From: Calditrichia bacterium
Lineage (GTDB): Bacteria; Calditrichota; Calditrichia; Calditrichales; Calditrichaceae
Assembly (NCBI GenBank): GCA_027039465.1
Contig: JALWEA010000023.1
Coordinates: forward strand, 1-5,741
DNA length: 5,741 nt
Reading direction: 5' to 3'
Made by a program: the position numbers and the translations under genes. Shown piece after piece: positions 1-5,140 of the stretch (position 1 is its first letter; each line of letters begins with the position of its first letter). The notes beneath the pieces are model-generated. The model was given only the letters and a program-made list of their open reading frames with translations, was not told where the DNA came from and searched no databases.

Positions 1-212
1 ATCTCTCAAATGTGGGTGACGACTTTTTCTTGGTAGTTGTTTTTGATGTTAGCGTTACTTTGGGACTTATTCGAATTTATACTAAAAAAGCCATTGAAGA
101 CTTGTTATCCGCTTTGGAAGAACAGGGTGAAGAAGGTGAAACTACGGAAAAGATGATTGATGATGATTTTAGCTCGCTGTTAGGTGATGCATTGGATGAT
201 AATTTTAAATAA
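1..212 (+). CDS. mglB: Roadblock/LC7 domain protein, MglB-like GAP (C-terminal part; 5' end outside window)
   Basis: The reading frame is open from the left edge (first full codon at 3) to TAA at 210-212, giving 69 visible residues; the start lies upstream. The sequence around LVVVFDVSVTLGLIRIYTKKA matches the last beta strands and final helix of the Roadblock/LC7 fold: a hydrophobic strand, then a 'slGlvR' turn, then an amphipathic helix. The remaining ~35 residues are an acidic, probably disordered tail (EEQGEEGE, MIDDDF, DALDD). In Myxococcus and Thermus, MglB is a homodimeric Roadblock protein that acts as GTPase-activating protein for MglA in cell polarity and motility. The next gene is a clear MglA, 55 bases downstream, which is the main support for the name. 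The visible part alone would only justify 'Roadblock/LC7 protein'. The internal GTG at 12 is not the start, because the frame and the fold continue upstream. Confidence 0.75.
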   Translation, partial: LSNVGDDFFLVVVFDVSVTLGLIRIYTKKAIEDLLSALEEQGEEGETTEKMIDDDFSSLLGDALDDNFK

Positions 213-267
213 ATTAATTCTTAAATGGTGTTTAGGAAAGAAGTCGATTTAAGTAAAGAGGAACAGG

Positions 268-852
268 ATGTTTATTAATTGGGCTTTGCAGGAAATTAAT
301 CTAAAGATTGTTTATTACGGACCTGGCATGAGTGGGAAAACGACGAATTTGGAATACATCCACTCCAAATTAGATCCGTCTTTGAAAGGTGAATTGGTTT
401 CGTTGAAAACCAAAGAAGACCGTACCATCTTCTTTGATTTTATGCAAATTGAGGTCGGGCGCATAAAAGGCAAAAAACCCAAGTTTAATCTGTACACCGT
501 ACCCGGGCAGGTCTATTACGCCTCCAGCCGCAAGGTTATCCTGAACGGTGTGGACGGTATTGTATTTGTGGCCGATTCGCAACCGCACCGTATGGAAGCC
601 AATATCGAAACTTTGCTGGATTTGGAAGAAAACCTGAAACAGGAAGGCCACAGTCTCGACAACTTCCCTTGGGTTATTCAATACAACAAACGTGATTTGC
701 CAGGTGTAGAACCGGTGGAAGTGCTGCAAAAACGATTAAACTTTTTTAATGTGCCGCATTTCGAAGCCATAGCTGTGCGTGGCGACGGTGTGTTCGATAC
801 TTTGAAATCCGTTATCAATTTGGTTGTTCGCCACGTGCAGGATCAACTGTAA
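268..852 (+). CDS. mglA: MglA-type small Ras-like GTPase (polarity/gliding switch)
   Basis: A 194-residue cytoplasmic GTPase, the usual MglA length. Visible G motifs are: P-loop GPGMSGKT at residues 18-25; switch I with R52-T53 followed by FFDF, where Thermus and Myxococcus MglA carry the conserved Arg-Thr; G3 as TVPGQ at 77-81, with Thr in place of the usual Ras Asp and Q81 as the catalytic Gln, a hallmark of MglA; G4 NKRD at 140-143; and a G5-like stretch EAIAVRGDGVF at 166-176. The start is ATG 268, preceded by AAAGAGG (255-261) at 6-base spacing; an in-frame TAA at 250-252 rules out a longer protein. It follows an MglB-like gene, so the pair probably forms the GTPase/GAP module. In characterised species GTP-bound MglA marks the leading pole and controls motility machinery or type IV pili; the effector here is unknown. 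It is the last gene before a strong terminator. Confidence 0.95.
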   Translation: MFINWALQEINLKIVYYGPGMSGKTTNLEYIHSKLDPSLKGELVSLKTKEDRTIFFDFMQIEVGRIKGKKPKFNLYTVPGQVYYASSRKVILNGVDGIVFVADSQPHRMEANIETLLDLEENLKQEGHSLDNFPWVIQYNKRDLPGVEPVEVLQKRLNFFNVPHFEAIAVRGDGVFDTLKSVINLVVRHVQDQL

Positions 853-885
853 AAATTTTTATCGTTTTTAAATTTTACGTATTTT

Positions 886-929
886 AAGCCTTCTCCCAAG
901 AATATTGGGTAGAAGGCTTTTTTATTTTT
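886..929 (+). terminator. Rho-independent terminator after mglA
   Basis: AAGCCTTCT (886-894) pairs perfectly with AGAAGGCTT (911-919). The stem continues with CCCAA (895-899) pairing TTGGG (905-909), leaving T910 bulged and a 5-base loop (900-904). A T-rich run from 918 follows (TTTTTTATTTTT, sharing its first two T with the stem). With 14 base pairs and a U tract this is a convincing intrinsic terminator, 34 bases after the mglA stop. It separates the mgl unit from the downstream transporter gene. The A/T-rich left flank could let it also work on the other strand, but no gene converges on it here. Confidence 0.93.
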
Positions 930-966
930 GAAAATGACTGTGTACGAATCCAATCGGCTAATATGG

Positions 967-974
967 AAAGGAAA
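967..974 (+). promoter_or_regulatory. Shine-Dalgarno sequence that points to an AUU start at 980
   Basis: AAAGGAAA (967-974) is a good anti-16S match. Its AAGGA core (968-972) sits 7 bases before ATT 980-982, which is in frame with the transporter. An out-of-frame ATG at 963-965 lies just before it and would put this purine run inside its own short frame. No comparable site precedes the in-frame TTG at 1046. The site is therefore the main evidence for a non-standard start codon. Confidence 0.5.
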
Positions 975-979
975 CGGCC

Positions 980-2290
980 ATTAAAAGTACGGACCCGATA
1001 AAGGCGGAACGCCACCGTTTACGCAGAGAAATTTTTGCCTGGACTTTGTACGACTTTGCCAACACTTCGTACAGCGTTATTGTGGTAACGGTGGTTTACG
1101 CCATTTATTACAAACAATACATCGTTGGTGATTTTACCATTGCTTTGGGGCATTGGGTACGCAATCCGGGCGATTTTTTATGGGGGTTGGGCGGCTCGCT
1201 TTCCATGTCCCTGGTTGCCTTAAGCGCGCCGGTGATGGGAGCGGTGGCCGATTACAGTAATCGCAAGAAATTATTTATGTTAATTTATACCCTGGTTTGC
1301 ATCGGAGCCATGGCCTCGCTTTATTTCTTGCAACCTGGCATGATTCTGCAGGGATTGCTTCTTTTTATCCTAGGTAATTTGGGATTCGAAGGTGCCCTGG
1401 TTTTTTACAACGGATTTCTACCGCAAATTTCGCGGCCGGATAATATCGGTAAGATTTCGGGTTACGGATTTGCCATCGGTTATGTGGGTTCTCTTATTTC
1501 TCTGCTTATTGCGTTACCTTATGCTACCAGGGCCTTTGCCAGTCACGATTTGTCGATTATGCGTCCCACTTTTGTTTGGGCCGCGCTTTTTTTCTTGATT
1601 TTTTCCATGCCTTTCTTTTTATTGGTGCGCGAGCGCACTACCGGCATTCCCGACAAAACCAAAAATTTTTTTAAAGAAGGTTACCGGCGCACTCTAAAGA
1701 CATTAAAGCGCATAAAAGACTTCCCCGAGATTACCAAATTTTTAATCGCCTATTTTATTTACATTGACGGGGTTAACACGGTCATTTATTTCAGCGGAAT
1801 TTATGCCAGCTCTACTTTGGGGTTTACCGTCGAGCAGGTGATCGAATTTTTTGCCATCGTACAATCATCGGCCATTTCCGGGTCGTATGTTTTCGGTTAT
1901 TTAACGGACAAGTACGGGCCCAAGAAAACCATTATGATAACCTTGACCCTTTGGATTATTGTTGCCATCGGCGCCTTCCTTTCTTACAACATGGTTACCT
2001 TTTACATTGTGGGGTTAATTGCCGGTATTGCCATGGGCTCATCCCAATCGGCCAGCCGGGCTTTAATGGGACGCCTGATTCCCGAAGGTATGGAAGCGGA
2101 ATTCTACGGATTTTATGCTTTGATGGGTAAATTTTCTTCGATTTTAGGCCCTTTGGTTTTCGGTCTGGTTTCAACGCTTACCGGCAACCAACGATACGCA
2201 ATTTTTTCGTTATTGATTTTCTTCTTGACCGGCCTTTTTTTGATTGCCAGAGTTGATGAACGGATTACTTACAAGAAAGTGGTGTTGTAA
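980..2290 (+). CDS. MFS transporter, UMF1 (Atg22-like) family
   Basis: An integral membrane protein of 436 residues if it starts at ATT 980 (414 if at TTG 1046), with about 12 hydrophobic segments and a basic central loop near residues 218-252, as expected for MFS. UMF1 hallmarks are visible (436-residue numbering): W-x-LYDFAN around 21-28, APVMGAVADYSNRKK at 83-97 (the loop 2-3 MFS motif), YNGFLPQIS in TM4, GYLTDKYGPKK at 306-316, QSASRAL at 356-362 and GKFSSILGPL at 383-392. The substrate is not predictable; the yeast relative Atg22 exports amino acids from the vacuole. The start is abnormal: the conserved region extends upstream of TTG 1046, the frame is open back to TAA 959-961, and that span has no ATG, GTG, TTG or CTG. 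I chose ATT 980 because of the well-spaced ribosome binding site. A missing base near 983-986 that would join ATG 963 to the frame is the main alternative. A terminator lies upstream; none is obvious downstream. Confidence 0.88.
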   Translation: MKSTDPIKAERHRLRREIFAWTLYDFANTSYSVIVVTVVYAIYYKQYIVGDFTIALGHWVRNPGDFLWGLGGSLSMSLVALSAPVMGAVADYSNRKKLFMLIYTLVCIGAMASLYFLQPGMILQGLLLFILGNLGFEGALVFYNGFLPQISRPDNIGKISGYGFAIGYVGSLISLLIALPYATRAFASHDLSIMRPTFVWAALFFLIFSMPFFLLVRERTTGIPDKTKNFFKEGYRRTLKTLKRIKDFPEITKFLIAYFIYIDGVNTVIYFSGIYASSTLGFTVEQVIEFFAIVQSSAISGSYVFGYLTDKYGPKKTIMITLTLWIIVAIGAFLSYNMVTFYIVGLIAGIAMGSSQSASRALMGRLIPEGMEAEFYGFYALMGKFSSILGPLVFGLVSTLTGNQRYAIFSLLIFFLTGLFLIARVDERITYKKVVL

Positions 2291-2404
2291 GACGTTTGAA
2301 GTTTGTTGGGTTTTTAGCGTTTGGAATTAAAACATCTGATACAACAAAATACCAAGCGACATGCGCCTTAGATACCAGTCCTTCACCTACCCCCGGCAAC
2401 CGAA

Positions 2405-2464
2405 TTTCCAGTTCCCAGTTCCCAGTTCCCAATTCCAAGTTCCCAGTTCCCAGTTCCCAGTTCC
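2405..2464. repeat. Tandem heptanucleotide repeat, TTCCCAG x 8.5
   Basis: Eight full 7-base units plus TTCC follow each other in exact phase. Five are perfect TTCCCAG (2412, 2419, 2440, 2447, 2454). Three are one-base variants: TTTCCAG (2405), TTCCCAA (2426) and TTCCAAG (2433). The array is C/T-rich on the + strand and has GGG tracts every 7 bases on the - strand. It resembles the short tandemly repeated repetitive (STRR) heptanucleotide sequences known from intergenic regions of filamentous cyanobacteria and seen in other bacteria. No spacers are present, so it is not a CRISPR array. Function is unknown; replication slippage is the likely origin. Confidence 0.95.
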
Positions 2465-2562
2465 TTTACATAACTCCGGCAAATGGAATTGAGATGATTT
2501 TAGGTAAATACCACCCGAGCAATCCTTGAAATCCGTTTTTTAATTTTTGTATCGTAAGTTGC

Positions 2563-2591
2563 TTGCCAGCGCCGGAATTGTTACCTTTTAT
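2563..2591 (+). promoter_or_regulatory. Possible sigma-70-like promoter of the peptidase-pdaD-speB unit
   Basis: TTGCCA (2563-2568, five of six bases of the -35 consensus) is followed after exactly 17 bases by TTTTAT (2586-2591, four of six of the -10 consensus). Transcription would begin near 2598 and leave a leader of about 75 bases before TTG 2675. The match is modest in an AT-rich region, and the organism's own promoter consensus is unknown, so this is only a candidate. Confidence 0.22.
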
Positions 2592-2674
2592 TGTTCGTTC
2601 AATCAGAGTAAATGCTTGGCTTTAGTCCGAGTCCAAACGCGTTGGAAAACGAATAAAAATAAGGCTATTTAAAT

Positions 2675-3640
2675 TTGGCAAAACTTAGTAAAATCATTAT
2701 ATTCGCAACTTTCCTGATCTACGTATTTTGTTCTTTGATACGGGCCGGTAGCCTGCAAAAGGTTACTCGTGGTAATTTCATATTTATTTATCCAAAAGGC
2801 GACAGCCTTCTTGTGGAATATTTATTAAAAGAAACCGATAAACCATTGCAGCGCGTTGAATCTTTTTTCTACGAATCCTTAACAACGCCGGTGACCATTT
2901 TAATTGTAAAATCGGATCGTGCTTTCCGTGCTTATTTTCAGAATAAGATTCCCGAATGGAGCCAGGCCATTGCCATTCCACGGGAACGCATGATCGTGCT
3001 CAAGCTCAGCAATGCCGATCAAATCCGCAAAGGTCCGCAAATATTGGTGCACGAGGTTGTACACATTTTGGTTTATGATCACCTGAAAGGGGCGGGGATT
3101 CCGACTTGGTTAAACGAAGGGTTGGCCGAGTATTTCAGCGAAGGCAATTTAAGTCTGCAAAAGAAAATCCTTCTTGCGGACGCCATCGTCAGCAATAAGA
3201 CGATTGATTTAATGGCCATGGATACCTTGTTTCGCTTCAGCACGGCAAAAGCCCGACTGGCTTATATTGAAGCGCAAAGCGCCGTGGCTTTTATGGTTGA
3301 GAAGTACGGTTTGCCCAAACTGAAACAATTTTTGGATTATTTGGCCAGGCGGAAAATTCTTGACGACGCATTTAAATTAACGTACCATTTCGACTTTTTG
3401 GACTTTGAAATTCAGTGGAACGAATATATTTACAGGCACTACCGTTATCTGGTTTTGTTAAGGTTCGAAGAATGGATTTTCGCTTTTATCGCCCTTTTGT
3501 TCCTGATGGCCGTTTTGGCCGTTTATCTCAGGAATAAAAAAAAGTTAAAGAAAATGCAGGATGAAGAAGATTCATCGGACTTTTTTGAATATCCGGATTG
3601 GGATGAGTCGGATTCGGATGAAAGTGATGAGTTTAGGTAA
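2675..3640 (+). CDS. Membrane-anchored gluzincin-type metallopeptidase (peptidase MA-like), acidic tail
   Basis: A 321-residue protein. Residues 1-24 form a signal peptide (KLSK, then a hydrophobic core, ending near RAG). Residues ~35-245 resemble the peptidase MA-like family of gluzincins: HEVVH at 126-130 supplies two zinc-ligand His and the catalytic Glu, and WLNEGLAEY at 145-153 supplies the third ligand, E148. A transmembrane helix follows at about 267-285, then RNKKKLKK, fitting a cytoplasmic side. The last 27 residues contain 14 Asp/Glu and several Ser. Predicted topology is therefore a catalytic domain outside the inner membrane and an acidic tail inside. The start is TTG 2675: TAA at 2660-2662 closes the frame upstream, and AAGG at 2661-2664 gives a weak ribosome binding site. 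The substrate is unknown. The stop overlaps the ribosome binding site of pdaD, so the two are probably cotranscribed, though no functional link is evident. Confidence 0.85.
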   Translation: MAKLSKIIIFATFLIYVFCSLIRAGSLQKVTRGNFIFIYPKGDSLLVEYLLKETDKPLQRVESFFYESLTTPVTILIVKSDRAFRAYFQNKIPEWSQAIAIPRERMIVLKLSNADQIRKGPQILVHEVVHILVYDHLKGAGIPTWLNEGLAEYFSEGNLSLQKKILLADAIVSNKTIDLMAMDTLFRFSTAKARLAYIEAQSAVAFMVEKYGLPKLKQFLDYLARRKILDDAFKLTYHFDFLDFEIQWNEYIYRHYRYLVLLRFEEWIFAFIALLFLMAVLAVYLRNKKKLKKMQDEEDSSDFFEYPDWDESDSDESDEFR

Positions 3641-3645
3641 AGGAG
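3639..3645 (+). promoter_or_regulatory. Strong ribosome binding site fixing the TTG start of pdaD
   Basis: AAAGGAG overlaps the TAA stop codon of the peptidase gene and lies 8 bases before TTG 3654. An in-frame TAG at 3648-3650 excludes any upstream start, so the TTG is well supported. The overlap suggests translational coupling between the two genes. Confidence 0.85.
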
Positions 3646-3653
3646 AATAGGAA

Positions 3654-4199
3654 TTGTACGTACCTAAAAAAATATTCTTGACGAAAGGCGTTGGTGTTGC
3701 CAGTGAGCAGCTAACCAGCTTTGAAATGGCCTTGCGTAATGCCGGGGTCGGACCGTTTAACTTGGTTTCCGTCTCTAGTATTTATCCTCCCGGATGTGAA
3801 TTAATCAGCAGGGAAGACGGGTTAAAAGAATTGAAACCGGGGCAAATCGTTCACGCCGTTTACAGCCGTAATGCCACCAATGAACCTGGAAGACGCATTA
3901 CCGCTTCGGTGGGTTTAGCCATCCCCAAGGATAAGACGGCTTACGGTTATCTTTCCGAGCATCATGGTTACGGGCAAACGGAAGAGGAGTCCGGAGAATA
4001 TGCCGAAGATTTGGCCGCGGAAATGCTGGCTACCATTTTGGGTGTGGAATTTGATATGGATTTAAGCTGGGACGAAAAACGCAATCTCTGGCATATTTCG
4101 GGTAAAATCGTACATTCCCAAAACATTACGCAATTTGCCAAAGGTGATGCCCGAGGTTTGTGGACAACGGTATTTGCCGCCGCCATTTTATTACCTTAA
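3654..4199 (+). CDS. pdaD: Pyruvoyl-dependent arginine decarboxylase
   Basis: A 181-residue proenzyme that should convert arginine to agmatine and CO2. The family cuts itself between two serines; the downstream serine becomes the N-terminal pyruvoyl cofactor of the larger subunit. The signature VSVSSIYPPGCE is present at 38-49, placing the cut between S41 and S42 and giving subunits of 41 and 140 residues. The E102 of SEHHGYGQ (101-108) sits where the family has its catalytic glutamate, and the NEPGRRITASVGLAIP stretch (76-91) is also typical. Length fits the known archaeal and chlamydial enzymes (about 160-200). The TTG start is fixed by AAAGGAG 8 bases upstream and a TAG just before it. The next gene, 23 bases on, encodes an agmatinase, so the pair makes putrescine. 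A histidine decarboxylase role is unlikely given the PdaD-type motifs and the partner gene. Nothing looks truncated. Confidence 0.95.
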   Translation: MYVPKKIFLTKGVGVASEQLTSFEMALRNAGVGPFNLVSVSSIYPPGCELISREDGLKELKPGQIVHAVYSRNATNEPGRRITASVGLAIPKDKTAYGYLSEHHGYGQTEEESGEYAEDLAAEMLATILGVEFDMDLSWDEKRNLWHISGKIVHSQNITQFAKGDARGLWTTVFAAAILLP

Positions 4200-4222
4200 A
4201 AACAAAAAAATCGGATTAATCG

Positions 4223-5068
4223 ATGCGTTTTTTACAAGGGGAAATTCCGGAATATTCTTACGAACAGGCCCGCATTGTGGTTTTGCCGTTGGGTTACGAA
4301 AAAACAACCAGCTACGCAAAAGGGACGGCCAACGGGCCTCAGGCGGTTTTGGAAGCCTCGCCTTATTTGGAAATTTACGACGAAGAACTGGATGCGGAGC
4401 CGTTCAGGCAGGGCATTTTCACATTGCCCCAACCCGAATTTAAAAATAATCCCGAGCAGGATTTTGAGACCATTACCAAAACGGTTTTGCCTTTACTCGA
4501 AGATGAAAAATTTGTTATTTCCATTGGCGGGGAGCATTCGATCACCTTTCCGTTGTTTCGCGCCTTTCATCAGGTTTTTTCGGATTTGTCGATTGTGCAA
4601 TTGGATGCGCATGCGGATTTACGCGATCAATATCAGGGCAGTCCGTATTCCCATGCCTGCGTCATGCATCGCGTTTTGGAGTTAACCGAGAATGTCGTGC
4701 AAATCGGTATTCGTTCGCTTAGCATCGAAGAGGCGCAACTCATTCGTCAAAAGGGCATCCGCACGATTTTTGCCCATCAGATGTACCAAGGCTGGCCGGA
4801 TGACATTTTGGATGCTTTGACAGAAAATGTTTATTTGACGGTGGATGTGGATTTCTTTGACCCGGCGCTGATGCCTTCTACCGGAACACCCGAACCGGGC
4901 GGATTTTTTTGGCCGGAAACCATGGCTTTTTTACGAAAACTGTTTGCAGCTAAAAATATCGTTGGTTGTGATGTGGTTGAACTGAGCCCGATTAAAGGTC
5001 TTCATGCACCGGATTTTACAATTGCCCGATTAATTCATAAATTGATGGGATATAAATTTTATTTGTAA
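4223..5068 (+). CDS. speB: Agmatinase (ureohydrolase family)
   Basis: A 281-residue cytoplasmic binuclear Mn enzyme of the arginase/agmatinase family, expected to hydrolyse agmatine to putrescine and urea. All six metal ligands are visible: H105 in GGEHS (102-106); D128, H130 and D132 in DAHADLRD (128-135); D208 and D210 in DVDFFDP (208-214). SHACVMHR at 143-150 and STGTPEPGG at 219-227 are typical of agmatinases rather than arginases, and pdaD immediately upstream supports agmatine as substrate. Guanidinobutyrase or another ureohydrolase specificity cannot be excluded by motif alone. The start is ATG 4223; the 23-base gap after pdaD is A-rich with no good Shine-Dalgarno, so translation may depend on coupling to pdaD. 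The two genes are probably one transcript. Confidence 0.93.
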   Translation: MRFLQGEIPEYSYEQARIVVLPLGYEKTTSYAKGTANGPQAVLEASPYLEIYDEELDAEPFRQGIFTLPQPEFKNNPEQDFETITKTVLPLLEDEKFVISIGGEHSITFPLFRAFHQVFSDLSIVQLDAHADLRDQYQGSPYSHACVMHRVLELTENVVQIGIRSLSIEEAQLIRQKGIRTIFAHQMYQGWPDDILDALTENVYLTVDVDFFDPALMPSTGTPEPGGFFWPETMAFLRKLFAAKNIVGCDVVELSPIKGLHAPDFTIARLIHKLMGYKFYL

Positions 5069-5090
5069 CGGATTGGATTCCCCGATAATT

Positions 5091-5113
5091 TTTCTTTGCA
5101 AATTGCAGAGAAA
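5091..5113 (+). other. Hairpin in the speB-GH57 intergenic leader
   Basis: TTTCTTTGCA (5091-5100) pairs with TGCAGAGAAA (5104-5113) around a 3-base loop, a 10-bp stem with one G-U pair in RNA. No T-run follows, so it is not a standard intrinsic terminator. It lies 27 bases before the GH57 start codon. Just after it, CTCC (5115-5118) is complementary to GGAG (5132-5135) of the GH57 ribosome binding site. It could be an mRNA processing, stability or translation-control element, or chance in AT-rich DNA. Confidence 0.45.
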
Positions 5114-5140
5114 TCTCCGTTTGAAAATACAGGAGTTGTG

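Larger units (their letters stand above)
2291..2674. other. Gene-free stretch with heptad repeat and likely leader of the peptidase gene
   Basis: These 384 bases hold no convincing gene. The one open frame through it (2296-2529, TTG start, no ribosome binding site) is low-complexity and is explained by the heptad array at 2405-2464. Part of the rest (about 2330-2400) is C/A-rich, unlike the neighbouring coding sequence, and could be a degraded or dispersed repeat. I could not recognise a transposase remnant or a clear terminator for the transporter. A possible promoter for the downstream gene lies at 2563-2591. Confidence 0.75.

Noticed and set aside
225..278. 17-codon ATG frame overlapping the mglA start
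   Set aside because: No ribosome binding site of its own and no recognisable peptide. It contains the mglA ribosome binding site and would end 11 bases into mglA; coupling is possible but nothing supports it.
370..729. Long antisense frame opposite mglA
   Set aside because: A shadow of the strongly conserved MglA coding sequence; no ribosome binding site or domain on that strand.
928..964. Promoter for the transporter: TTGAAA (928-933) with TAATAT (959-964)
   Set aside because: The spacing is 25 bases, too long for a sigma-70 promoter, and a start near 971 would remove the ribosome binding site from the transcript.
963..1001. 12-codon ATG frame just upstream of the transporter, as an independent leader peptide
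   Set aside because: No ribosome binding site precedes it and the peptide is only a short basic stretch. It is more useful as a possible misread start of the transporter, described in the findings.
2405..2464. Heptad array as a CRISPR
   Set aside because: Units are 7 bases and directly adjacent, with no spacers and no cas genes nearby.
2296..2529. Open frame of 77 codons through the heptad array
   Set aside because: It starts at a TTG without a ribosome binding site, and its centre is merely the translated repeat (SSQFPVP-type heptads). A 7-base repeat without in-frame stops keeps a frame open by chance. No recognisable domain.
4275..4685. 136-codon frame inside speB in another frame
   Set aside because: The overlapping frame encodes an agmatinase with all metal ligands; this one is a low-information, Arg/Trp/Ile-rich shadow without a ribosome binding site.
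5091..5113. Hairpin as an intrinsic terminator after speB
   Set aside because: The stem is followed by TCTCCGTTTG rather than a T run, and the loop and stem are AT-rich, so termination is unlikely.
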